Shown here piece after piece: positions 1 to 8,633 of a stretch of 13,718 bases of DNA (positions within the stretch are counted from its first letter, which is position 1; the number at the start of each line of letters is the position of its first letter). The DNA lies in assembly GCA_044370695.1 (NCBI GenBank), contig JBILVB010000105.1, forward strand, positions 1 through 13,718. Reading direction: 5' to 3'. The DNA comes from JBEIFW01 sp044370695 (GTDB taxonomy: Bacteria; Actinomycetota; Acidimicrobiia; Acidimicrobiales; Ilumatobacteraceae). The notes below the pieces were generated by a model. The model saw only the letters and a program-made list of their open reading frames with translations. It was not told where the DNA came from and did no database searches. Position numbers and translations under genes: made by a program.

Positions 1-508
1 CGGTGTCGGGGTCGCGCACGGCTCGGCACACCTCGAGGCCGGCCACCTCGCCCGCCAGCACGCCGTGCTCGACGCTCGGCGTCGCACCGGCCGCCTCGAT
101 CAGCTCGACCAGTTCCAGCAGCGGCGGCTCGACGGTTTCGGCGACCGGGAGCGGATCGGGTGACGCAGACACGAGGGCACGCCCGTCCACCCGCCACACG
201 GTCGGTGGCACTGCAAACGCCGCCGCCCGCCGGGCGAGCGTTCCCGTCGCGTCCTCGGCGAGGACGTGCAGACGGCCGGCGCCCTGCTGGCCGGCCCACG
301 CCAGCGCCGGGCCGAGCCCTCGTTCGGGTCGGTCCTCCACGAGCACCCAGGCCTCACCGTCCCGAACCAACGCTGCGCCGCCGGGGAACACCCCGGGGCT
401 GACCGACGCCTCTCCGGCGTGGTCGCGCACGAGGGCGGCGAGCTTCAGGCCCAGCAACCGGCTCCGCAGAGCCGGATCGGCGCCCGGCGAACCGGGCCCC
501 GAGGTCAC
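1..508 (-). CDS. Conserved-looking hypothetical protein, partial (runs off the left edge)
   Basis: An uninterrupted minus-strand frame starts at GTG 508-506 and is still open at position 1, giving about 169 residues. Its start overlaps the rpmE stop by 4 bp (GTGA), so the two are probably translationally coupled. The protein begins with a short Gly/Pro/Ser-rich tail. A helical stretch follows (LLGLKLAALVRDH), then strand-rich segments such as PGGAALVRDGEAWVLVEDRP, and a later part reading LLELVELIEAAGATPSVEHG and GEVAGLEVCRAVRDPD. I see no signal peptide, membrane segment or catalytic motif, and I do not recognise the family. In mycobacteria the gene after rpmE is prfA, but this sequence does not look like a release factor. 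The alternating hydrophobic pattern and the coupling make a real gene very likely; the function is unknown. Confidence 0.75.
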   Translation of the reverse strand, partial: MTSGPGSPGADPALRSRLLGLKLAALVRDHAGEASVSPGVFPGGAALVRDGEAWVLVEDRPERGLGPALAWAGQQGAGRLHVLAEDATGTLARRAAAFAVPPTVWRVDGRALVSASPDPLPVAETVEPPLLELVELIEAAGATPSVEHGVLAGEVAGLEVCRAVRDPDT

Positions 509-726
509 TGCTTCTTGCCGCCCTTGCGCTCGCCGTACCGCTTGTTGAACCGCTCGACACGGCCGCCGGTGTCGACCAGCTTCTGCTTGCCCGTGAAGAA
601 CGGGTGGCACTCGTTGCAGAGTTCGGCGTGGATCTCACCTTTGTAGGTGGAGCGCGTCTCGAAGCGGTTGCCGCACGAGCAGACGACCAGCACGGTGTCA
701 TAGCGGGGATGGATGTCGGTCTTCAT
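505..726 (-). CDS. rpmE: Large ribosomal subunit protein bL31, zinc-binding form
   Basis: This 73-residue protein is a component of the 50S ribosomal subunit, near the intersubunit bridge. It starts MKTDIHPRYDTVLVVCSCGN and has the length and pattern of bL31. The four zinc ligands are visible: C16-x-C18 and C37-N-E-C40. This is therefore the C+ form, which binds zinc, rather than the cysteine-free paralogue made in zinc starvation. The tail is basic (RYGERKGGKKQ), as expected for rRNA contact. A GAGGAG ribosome binding site lies 5 nt upstream of the ATG. It follows rho after 47 bp and overlaps the next gene by 4 bp, so it is likely part of the rho transcript. rho-rpmE adjacency is conserved in actinobacteria. 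Confidence 0.97.
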   Translation of the reverse strand: MKTDIHPRYDTVLVVCSCGNRFETRSTYKGEIHAELCNECHPFFTGKQKLVDTGGRVERFNKRYGERKGGKKQ

Positions 727-773
727 CGGTGCTCCTCGAGACGGGCCATCCGGGGGACGGGAAATTGTAGCGA

Positions 774-2483
<1,710 letters not shown>

Positions 2484-2525
2484 CGGCGCTCCTCGATCGG
2501 GTCGCTTCCCGGGCTGATCCCCGCG

Positions 2526-2548
2526 CACGGCCCGCCGTGCGGGCCGCG
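2526..2548 (-). promoter_or_regulatory. Strong hairpin in the rho leader, with an overlapping alternative hairpin
   Basis: Read on the minus strand, CGGCCCGC pairs with GCGGGCCG around an ACG loop. Two more pairs, one of them G-U, give a 10-bp stem with a 3-nt loop. A second, mutually exclusive hairpin uses GCACGG (2540-2535) and CCGTGC (2530-2525) around CGGG. No run of U follows, so this is not a classical intrinsic terminator. It lies just downstream of the predicted rho -10 box and 40-65 nt before the rho start codon. A role in rho leader control is my inference. Confidence 0.45.
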
Positions 2549-2550
2549 GC

Positions 2551-2580
2551 ACTGTACCGACGCCGAGTCGGAAGGGCCAA
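2551..2580 (-). promoter_or_regulatory. Candidate sigma-70-type promoter for rho
   Basis: On the minus strand TTGGCC (2580-2575) and TACAGT (2556-2551) are separated by 18 nt. Each matches the -35 and -10 consensus at 4 of 6 positions. Transcription would begin near 2544, about 60 nt before the rho ATG at 2483. The site lies in the 134-bp gap after thrC, where the operon would otherwise need read-through, so a separate rho promoter makes sense. It was judged by eye only. Confidence 0.4.
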
Positions 2581-2599
2581 GCATGACGTCGTCGTCGCC

Positions 2600-2626
2600 C
2601 GGCTCACCGTCGTCGGCTCACCGTCG
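2600..2626. repeat. 13-bp tandem duplication at the thrC stop codon
   Basis: CGGCTCACCGTCG occurs at 2600-2612 and again at 2614-2626, separated by one base. The second copy contains the thrC stop codon (TGA on the minus strand, 2620-2618). The other copy lies in the intergenic gap just downstream. It looks like a small local duplication. I see no function for it. Confidence 0.7.
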
Positions 2627-4015
2627 AACGGCGCGCTCCACGAAACCCTCGACGGCGGCCAGGTCGTTGGCCAGCACGGTGGTGCGCTCCGAACGCGCGA
2701 ACAGATCGGCCAGATGGTCGGGCAGAACGGGGCGCACGCCGGTGGCCCGTTCGACGGCATCGGGGAACTTGGCCGGGTGCGCGGTCGCGAGGCAGACCAT
2801 CGGGACCGAACGGTCGAGCCAACGGGCTTCGGCAGCAGCGATGCCGACCGCCGTGTGCGGATCGACCAACAGACCGGCGTCGGCGTGGACGGTGGCGATC
2901 GTCGCGAGCGTGGCGTCGTCGTCCACCCGGGCGCCGGAGAACCGGGCGGTGAGCATGGCGTACTGGTCGGGTTCGAGGGCGAGCGAGCCCGAGGCCCGGA
3001 ACCGACGCATCTGCTCGGCCGTGAGGCCGCCGTTGCGTCCGTTCAGTTCGAACAGGAGCCGCTCCACGTTGGAGGAGACCTGGATGTCCATGCTCGGGCT
3101 GAGACTGGGCAACACCACGGTGGTGGCCATGGTTCCCGAGTCCAGCCAACGAGTGAGGATGTCGTTGCGGTTGGAACCGATCACGAACTGCCCGACGGGT
3201 AGACCCATCTGCTCGGCGACCCACCCGGCGAGGACGTTGCCGAAGTTGCCCGTCGGCACGGCGAACGACACGGGACGACCCCCGGGACCGCCGCCGAGCG
3301 CCAGCGCCGTCGTCACGTAGTAGACGGTCTGTGCAGCGACACGGGCCCAGTTGATGGAGTTGACCGCAGACAACGGGGTGCCGAGCCGGTCACGGAACGC
3401 GTTGTCGGCGAACATCGCCTTCACGAGGTCCTGGCAGTCGTCGAAGGTGCCCGAGACCGCAACGGCATGGACGTTGGGGGCGTCGACGGTGGTCATCTGG
3501 CGGCGCTGCACCTCGGACACCCGACCCTCGGGGTAGAGGATGACGATGTCGACGTGCTGGCAGGCTTTCACGCCGTCGATCGCCGCCGAGCCCGTGTCGC
3601 CGGAGGTTGCGCCGACGATGACCAGGCGTCGGCCCTGCCGGGCGAGGACGTGGTCGAACAGCCGGCCGACGAGCTGCAGGGCGACGTCCTTGAACGCGAG
3701 CGTCGGTCCGTGGAACAGCTCGGCGACCCACAGGTTGGCGTCGAGCTCGACCAACGGGCACACGGCCGGATGGCGGAAGGTGTCGTAGGCGTCGGCGACG
3801 ATGGCCGAGAACTCGGCCGGGTCGATCTCGTCGCCGACGAACGGGGCGAGCACGGCGGCGGCGATCTGGGCGTAGGGCATACCCCCGTGGAGCCCGGTCG
3901 GCAGGGTGGGCCACTGGGACGGGACGTACAGGCCGCCGTCATCGGCGAGCCCGGCGAGCAAGGTGTCGGCGAAGCCGAGTTCGGGCGCGGCGCCTCGGGT
4001 CGACAGGTACTGCAC
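2618..4015 (-). CDS. thrC: Threonine synthase, long (yeast/E. coli-type) class
   Basis: This PLP enzyme converts O-phosphohomoserine to threonine, the last step of the pathway. It has 465 residues. The N-terminal segment (MQYLSTRGAAPELGFADTLL, ADDGGLYVP) is typical of the long class. The PLP lysine is K109 in FHGPTLAFKD; the phosphate/cofactor loop is GATSGDTGSAA (about 135-145); VNSINWARVAAQTVYYV (218-234) and VPTGNFGNVLAGWVA (253-267) are also class signatures. Mycobacterial ThrC is shorter (about 360 residues) and lacks this N-terminal segment, so the enzyme type differs from that usually found at this locus. The GTG start lies 2 bp after the hom stop, so hom and thrC are surely co-transcribed and probably coupled. 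No thrB follows. Confidence 0.96.
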   Translation of the reverse strand: MQYLSTRGAAPELGFADTLLAGLADDGGLYVPSQWPTLPTGLHGGMPYAQIAAAVLAPFVGDEIDPAEFSAIVADAYDTFRHPAVCPLVELDANLWVAELFHGPTLAFKDVALQLVGRLFDHVLARQGRRLVIVGATSGDTGSAAIDGVKACQHVDIVILYPEGRVSEVQRRQMTTVDAPNVHAVAVSGTFDDCQDLVKAMFADNAFRDRLGTPLSAVNSINWARVAAQTVYYVTTALALGGGPGGRPVSFAVPTGNFGNVLAGWVAEQMGLPVGQFVIGSNRNDILTRWLDSGTMATTVVLPSLSPSMDIQVSSNVERLLFELNGRNGGLTAEQMRRFRASGSLALEPDQYAMLTARFSGARVDDDATLATIATVHADAGLLVDPHTAVGIAAAEARWLDRSVPMVCLATAHPAKFPDAVERATGVRPVLPDHLADLFARSERTTVLANDLAAVEGFVERAVRR

Positions 4016-4017
4016 GC

Positions 4018-5307
4018 TCAGCCTCCGATCACCCGGAGCGGGGAACCGACCCGCTTCACGACATCGAGATCGCGCAGGTCCTTGAGGGTTGCCCGAACGT
4101 CGGCCTCCCGGGCGACGTGGGTGATGAACACGAGGCGGGCGTCGTCGCCGAGCCCCTCCTGCTCGGCCGCCCGGATCGACACCCCGTGCCGGGCGAACAC
4201 GCCGGTGACGGCGTGGAGGACGCCCGGCCGGTCGGCGACCTCGAGGGGGAGTTCGTACTCGGCAAGGACGTCGTCGATCGGGATGATCGTCGCCCGGGGC
4301 AATCGACCGATCGGGGCGTGAGAGCCTTGGCGCAGGTTGACGGCGGCATCGATGACGTCACCGAGCACGGCGCTCGCCGTGGGGAAGCCGCCGGCCCCGC
4401 GGCCGAAGAACATGAGTTGGCCGACGGCGTCGCCCTCGACGAACACGGCGTTGAAGCTGTCGCGCACGCCGGCGAGCGGATGGCCGACGGGAACCATGGC
4501 CGGGTGGACCCGGACGGCGACCGAGCCACTGTCGTCACGCTCGCAGATCGCGAGCAGCTTGATCACGTACCCGAGGCGGCGGGCGAGGGCGATGTCGGCC
4601 TGGGTGACCCCCGAGATGCCCTCGTGATACACGTCGCCGGCGACGACCCGCACCCCGAATGCAATGGAGGCGATGATCGCAGCCTTGGCGCCGGCATCGA
4701 ATCCCTCCACGTCGGCGGTGGGGTCGCGCTCTGCGTAGCCGAGCCGCTGGGCTTCGGCGAGGGCGACGCCGTAGTCGGCGCCTTCCTCCGACATCTTGGT
4801 GAGGATGTAGTTGGTGGTGCCGTTGACGATGCCCATCACCCGCCGGACGGGCTCGCCCCGTAGGCTTTCCCGTAGGGGACGGATGAGGGGGATGCCGCCG
4901 GCGACCGCGGCCTCGAACAACAGGTCGCGGCCGGCGGCGTCGGCCGCGTCGAAGAGTTCGGCGCCGACGTTGGCGAGCAGCTCCTTGTTGGCGGTGACGA
5001 CGGGTTTGCCGTTGGCCAGGGCGGTGCGGATCAGCTCGCGGGCCGGCTCGATGCCGCCGATCACCTCGACCACGACGTCGACGTCGGGATCGGCGACGAC
5101 GGCCGCGGCGTCTCTGGTGAGCAGGCCGTCGGGCAGCGCGACGTTCCGGTCGCGACTCACGTTTCGCACGGCCACCCGGGTGACCTCGAGACGGATGCCG
5201 GTCCGCGCTTCGATGGCGTCGGCTCGACGGGCGACGAGGTCGACGAACGCCGAACCGACGTTCCCGCACCCCAAGACTCCGATACGGGCCCGATCGCTTT
5301 GCGTCAC
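4018..5307 (-). CDS. hom: Homoserine dehydrogenase with C-terminal ACT domain
   Basis: It reduces aspartate semialdehyde to homoserine with NAD(P)H, the branch step toward threonine and methionine. The protein has 429 residues, normal for the monofunctional form. An N-terminal Rossmann fold shows GCGNVG (13-18) and VEVIGG (80-85). TANKELLA (105-112) holds the conserved Lys. The catalytic domain has VNGTTNYILTKM (161-172) and the acidic/Lys cluster ERDPTADVEGFDAGAK (193-208). A C-terminal ACT domain (about 353-425, EVADRPGVLHAVTGVFARHGVSI) is the usual site of threonine feedback control. The start is GTG at 5307 with GAGG just upstream. It lies 91 bp after argS and 2 bp before thrC. The 91-bp gap has only a weak GC hairpin and no clear attenuator peptide. 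Confidence 0.97.
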   Translation of the reverse strand: MTQSDRARIGVLGCGNVGSAFVDLVARRADAIEARTGIRLEVTRVAVRNVSRDRNVALPDGLLTRDAAAVVADPDVDVVVEVIGGIEPARELIRTALANGKPVVTANKELLANVGAELFDAADAAGRDLLFEAAVAGGIPLIRPLRESLRGEPVRRVMGIVNGTTNYILTKMSEEGADYGVALAEAQRLGYAERDPTADVEGFDAGAKAAIIASIAFGVRVVAGDVYHEGISGVTQADIALARRLGYVIKLLAICERDDSGSVAVRVHPAMVPVGHPLAGVRDSFNAVFVEGDAVGQLMFFGRGAGGFPTASAVLGDVIDAAVNLRQGSHAPIGRLPRATIIPIDDVLAEYELPLEVADRPGVLHAVTGVFARHGVSIRAAEQEGLGDDARLVFITHVAREADVRATLKDLRDLDVVKRVGSPLRVIGG

Positions 5308-5398
5308 GGACCTCGCAGGCTAGCGGGCCGCGGGCCCACGGTTGCGGGCAGGAGATCGGCTCGGGGGGTGACGACCGTGCGGACCGACGACCCGCCGA

Positions 5399-7135
5399 CT
5401 ACATCCGGTCCGGGGTCTCGATGCCGAGCAGACCGAGGCCGGTGCGCAACACCCGGGCCGTCAGATCGCACAGGACCAGCCGGCCGTCACGCACCGAACG
5501 CTCCGCTTTGAGCACCGGGCACGCCTCGTAGAACGCCGTGAACACACCCGCCAGGCCGAACAAGTAGCTGCACAACCGGTGTGGCGACAGCTTGTCGATC
5601 GTGTCGGCCACCGCCGCTTCGAAGCCGAGCAGTTCGACGGCGAGCGCCCGCTCCGCCGGTTCCCCGAGCGCCGGCACCACCCCCACCACCGACCCCGGCT
5701 CCACCCCGGCCCGCGTGAAGATCGACCGGATCCGGGCATGCGCGTACTGCAGGTACGGCGCCGTGTTGCCGTCGAAGGACAGCATCCGGTCCCAGTCGAA
5801 CTGGTAGTCACGCAGCCGATCCGTCGACAGGTCCGCGTACTTCACCGCGCCGATCCCGATCTGGCGGGCGAGTCCCTCCGCATCGACCCCGTCGGGCGCG
5901 CCACCCCGGGCCATCAGCACCTCGGCGGCCCGACCGACCGCTTCGTCGAGCAGGTCGACCAACCGCAACGAAGTGCCCGCCCGTGTCCGGAGCAACTTGC
6001 CGTCCGCGCCCAGCACGCTGCCGTTGGCCACGTGCACCGCCCGTGCCGGTGGCGTCAGCCAGCCGGCCATCTCGCACACGGCCCACACCATCTGCAGGTG
6101 CTGGGCCTGCGGCGCGCCCACGCAATAGAGCAACCAGGTCGCCCCCAAGCGGTCGACCCGGTCCCGCACCGTCGCCAGGTCGGTCGCTGCGTACCCGTAG
6201 CCGCCGTCACCCTTGCGCACGATCAGCGGCAGCGGCTCGTTGTCGCGGTTGGTGAACCCGGATGGGAACACGCATTGCGCGCCGTCGCTCTCGACGAGCA
6301 ACCCCGCTGCAGCGAGATCCTCGACCACCGCAGCGAGCATCGGGTTGTAGGCGCTCTCGCCCATCAGGTCGCCGGGGGTCAGCAGCACCCCGAGGCGCTC
6401 GTAGACCACCTGGAAATACGCGGCCGACTGTTCGACCAGCACCGTCCACAACCGCATCGTCTCGTCGTCGCCCGCCTGCAGGGCCACGACGCGCGCCCGG
6501 GCTCGATCGGCGAAGCCCACGTCGCCGTCGAACTTCCGGCGGGCCTGCTGATAGAAGCCGTTGAGGTCGCCCATCGACAACTCGTCGGCCGCTGCAGCTT
6601 CCCCGAGGTCGAGGAGGTGCTCGATGAGCATCCCGAACGGGGTGCCCCAATCACCGATGTGGTTCTCGCGGATGACCGTGTGCCCGACGTGACCGAGGAT
6701 CCGCACCAGGGCGTCACCGATGATCGTGGTCCGCAGATGCCCGACGTGCATCTCCTTGGCAACGTTGGGTGCCGAGTAGTCGACGACCACCGTCTCGGGG
6801 TTCGCCGCTACGGGAACCCCGAGCCGTTCGTCGCTCGCGACCGCAGCCACGAGCGCAGCGAGTGCGTCGTCCCGCAACGTCAGGTTGACGAAACCCGGCC
6901 CGGCGATCTCCACCGTCGAACACAGGTCGTCGAGTGCCGCCACGGCGACCACCTCGGCGGCCACGTCCCGCGGATTGCGCTTCAGGCGCTTGGCCAACCC
7001 GAGCGCGCCGTTGGCCTGGAAATCGGCCCGGTCCGACGGGCGCACCACCGGGTCGGCACCCGGCTCCAGCGCATCGAAGGCGGGCTGCAGACGGGCAGCG
7101 ACGAGGGAAGCGAGATCGGCCATGCGGAAATCCAT
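5399..7135 (-). CDS. argS: Arginyl-tRNA synthetase
   Basis: This class I enzyme charges tRNA-Arg. It has 578 residues, the usual length. The N-terminal Arg-tRNA synthetase domain (about 8-95) includes DFQANGALGLAKRLKRNPRD. The catalytic core has the HIGH-type motif as HVGH (130-133) in APNVAKEMHVGHLRTT, then IRENHIGDWGTPFG (155-168). The KMSKS-equivalent loop is GADGKLLRTRAGTS (376-389). A DALR-type anticodon-binding domain ends in GLLGIETPDRM, a typical ArgS C-terminus. Two starts are possible: ATG 7135, or ATG 7123 (MADLASLV, four codons in). Neither has a convincing ribosome binding site, so the longer one is given. Its start is only 34 bp from that of the divergent acetyltransferase gene. 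argS lies directly upstream of hom in the threonine block. Confidence 0.96.
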   Translation of the reverse strand: MDFRMADLASLVAARLQPAFDALEPGADPVVRPSDRADFQANGALGLAKRLKRNPRDVAAEVVAVAALDDLCSTVEIAGPGFVNLTLRDDALAALVAAVASDERLGVPVAANPETVVVDYSAPNVAKEMHVGHLRTTIIGDALVRILGHVGHTVIRENHIGDWGTPFGMLIEHLLDLGEAAAADELSMGDLNGFYQQARRKFDGDVGFADRARARVVALQAGDDETMRLWTVLVEQSAAYFQVVYERLGVLLTPGDLMGESAYNPMLAAVVEDLAAAGLLVESDGAQCVFPSGFTNRDNEPLPLIVRKGDGGYGYAATDLATVRDRVDRLGATWLLYCVGAPQAQHLQMVWAVCEMAGWLTPPARAVHVANGSVLGADGKLLRTRAGTSLRLVDLLDEAVGRAAEVLMARGGAPDGVDAEGLARQIGIGAVKYADLSTDRLRDYQFDWDRMLSFDGNTAPYLQYAHARIRSIFTRAGVEPGSVVGVVPALGEPAERALAVELLGFEAAVADTIDKLSPHRLCSYLFGLAGVFTAFYEACPVLKAERSVRDGRLVLCDLTARVLRTGLGLLGIETPDRM

Positions 7136-7169
7136 TCAAGCCGGGCGACCCCTGGCGCGACCATGCGAC

Positions 7170-7814
7170 ATGGACAACCCCTGGTGGCCGCTGTTCGGAC
7201 TGCGCCTGCGTACCCCCCGACTCGAACTGCGCCTGCTGACCGACGACGACATCCTCGCCGTGTGCAGCTTCCTCGGCGACCTGCACGACCCGGCGGTCAT
7301 GCCGTTCGAGTTCGCCTTCACGGATCAGCCGTCGCCCGCCCGCGAGCAGAGCGCCTTCCGGCACTTCTGGACGGCGCGAGCCGGTTGGCGGCCCGATGCT
7401 TGGGAGGCGGCCTTCGCAGTACGGCTCGACGGCGCGACGGTCGGGGTGCAGTCGCTGCGGGCGCACGCCTTCGCGACGGTTCGTGAGGTCGACACCGGCT
7501 CGTACCTGCGACGGGACGTCCAGGGACAGGGCATCGGGACCGAGATGCGCATCGCCGTCCTCGCCCTCGCGTTCGAGGGCCTCGGCGCACGATGGGCGCG
7601 CTCCGGCGCGTTCCGGGACAACGAGGCCTCCCGCCGCGTGAGCGAGAAGCTCGGCTATCGACCCGACGGCATCGAGGTGAAAGCACCCCGGGGCGAACCC
7701 GTCGTCTCGGACCGCTTCCGGCTCGACGGCACCGACTGGCCCACGGTGCGCGACCGCTGGCCGTCGGTGACCATCGAGGGCCTCGAGGCCTGCCGGAGTT
7801 GGTTCGGAGCCTGA
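7170..7814 (+). CDS. GNAT-family N-acetyltransferase
   Basis: The 214-residue protein is a Gcn5-related acetyltransferase of the RimJ/RimL-like type, which moves acetyl from acetyl-CoA to an amine. It opens with LRLRTPRLELRLLTDDDI, the common start of that subgroup. A central strand (TGSYLRRDVQGQGIGTEM, 109-126) carries the acetyl-CoA loop QGQGIG, and NEASRRVSEKLGY (151-163) is the usual C-terminal motif. The substrate cannot be deduced; small-molecule or ribosomal-protein acetylation are both possible. I chose ATG 7170 because MDNPWWPLFG leads straight into the domain. An in-frame ATG at 7122 would overlap the argS start. There is no clear ribosome binding site. It lies divergent to argS and 30 bp before the lipoprotein gene, so the two plus-strand genes may share a transcript. 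Confidence 0.88.
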   Translation: MDNPWWPLFGLRLRTPRLELRLLTDDDILAVCSFLGDLHDPAVMPFEFAFTDQPSPAREQSAFRHFWTARAGWRPDAWEAAFAVRLDGATVGVQSLRAHAFATVREVDTGSYLRRDVQGQGIGTEMRIAVLALAFEGLGARWARSGAFRDNEASRRVSEKLGYRPDGIEVKAPRGEPVVSDRFRLDGTDWPTVRDRWPSVTIEGLEACRSWFGA

Positions 7815-7844
7815 CCCGGCCCGCCGCCTGGCAGGCTGGATGCC

Positions 7845-8615
7845 ATGCGACGCACGGTGACGCTTGCCGTCGGGTGCCTGGTCCTGCTCGGTGCCTGCAA
7901 CGACGGCGGGTCGACCCCGACCACGACCACCACCGCGGCACCGGTGACGATCACGACGACTGCGGCGCCCGCCACGGCGCCCGCCACGGCACCCGCCACG
8001 GCGCCCATCACGACCTCGGCGACGGCTCCGATCACCACCGTCGCCACGATCCCCACCACTCCAGCCTCGACGACCACCACGAAGCCGACCACCACGACTG
8101 CGACCACTGCGCCGACGGTCGCTACGACCGCCGGATCGACGACGACGGCCCCGCCGGTCGGCTTCCAGCAGTACGCGAAGGTGGCCACCCCGTCGATGCC
8201 CGACACCAGCGCTGCGATCCCGGTGAACGGGCCGCTGCCCAACGGCGTCTACTACGCCACGATCTCCGGGTCCGGGCCGGCGAACGCCGTGCCGGTGCAG
8301 GTGCTGCAGTGGTTCGGGGGCGCCGCCTGCGAGGCGGCCGCCACCCGATTCGGCGACGAGTGCCTGAACGACTACTACGTGCTGTCCACCCCGAAGCGGA
8401 CCGCCGCGCTCGACCTGCGCAACGCATTCGTCAGCGTCTCGGCCCCCCAACCGGGCGTGAACTACCGGATCACCGCCGCCGAACTGGTTCGCCTGCTCAA
8501 CCGGGGCGGCCCGGTCGCGAACACACCGGCGGGCTACGAGTACACGCCGTTCGGGGTCCGCGTGGAGGTGGCCGCAGGCGTGATCACCCGGTTCGAACAG
8601 ATCTGGACGCCCTAG
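7845..8615 (+). CDS. Secreted lipoprotein with Thr/Pro/Ala-rich stalk and unknown C-terminal domain
   Basis: The 256-residue protein has a lipoprotein signal peptide: MRRTVTLAVGCLVLLGAC, with lipobox L-G-A-C and the lipidated cysteine at C18. Residues 22-105 form a low-complexity stalk of Thr, Ala and Pro, probably spanning the cell wall. The globular part (about 107-256) contains GVYYATISGSG, QVLQWFGGAACEAAATRFGD, ECLNDYYVLSTPKRT and a closing VEVAAGVITRFEQIWTP. Two cysteines (C162, C173) could form a disulfide after export. The LNDYY pattern recalls domains I associate with other actinobacterial lipoproteins (PNDYYI-type), but I cannot name the family. The protein is likely surface-anchored; its role is unknown. 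Its end is 18 bp from the end of convergent lysA, with no visible terminator between them. Confidence 0.9.
   Translation: MRRTVTLAVGCLVLLGACNDGGSTPTTTTTAAPVTITTTAAPATAPATAPATAPITTSATAPITTVATIPTTPASTTTTKPTTTTATTAPTVATTAGSTTTAPPVGFQQYAKVATPSMPDTSAAIPVNGPLPNGVYYATISGSGPANAVPVQVLQWFGGAACEAAATRFGDECLNDYYVLSTPKRTAALDLRNAFVSVSAPQPGVNYRITAAELVRLLNRGGPVANTPAGYEYTPFGVRVEVAAGVITRFEQIWTP
7965..8012. repeat. 12-bp tandem repeat in the lipoprotein stalk
   Basis: GCGCCCGCCACG occurs at 7965-7976 and 7977-7988. A copy with one mismatch follows at 7989-8000 and one with two mismatches at 8001-8012. They encode the APATAPATAPAT run of the stalk. The unit is a multiple of three, so copy-number changes would lengthen or shorten the stalk without breaking the frame. 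Confidence 0.85.
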
Positions 8616-8633
8616 GTCGCAACCGCGCTGCGC

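Noticed and set aside
2484..2552. Upstream in-frame GTG start for rho at 2552
   Set aside because: No ribosome binding site, and the extension is Arg/Pro-rich and overlaps the promoter and hairpin; ATG 2483 has GAGGAG at good spacing.
5325..5337. GGGCC-GCG-GGCCC hairpin between argS and hom as a terminator or attenuator
   Set aside because: Only a 5-bp stem, no U run and no leader peptide rich in Thr or Met; expected by chance at this GC content.
5579..7486. Plus-strand open frame of 635 codons opposite argS
   Set aside because: Antisense shadow of argS; His/Arg/Pro-rich with no recognisable domain and crossing into the acetyltransferase gene in another frame.
6714..8450. Minus-strand open frame of 578 codons across the acetyltransferase and lipoprotein
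   Set aside because: The Gly/Arg-rich tract is simply the complement of the lipoprotein stalk; both plus-strand genes have clear motifs.
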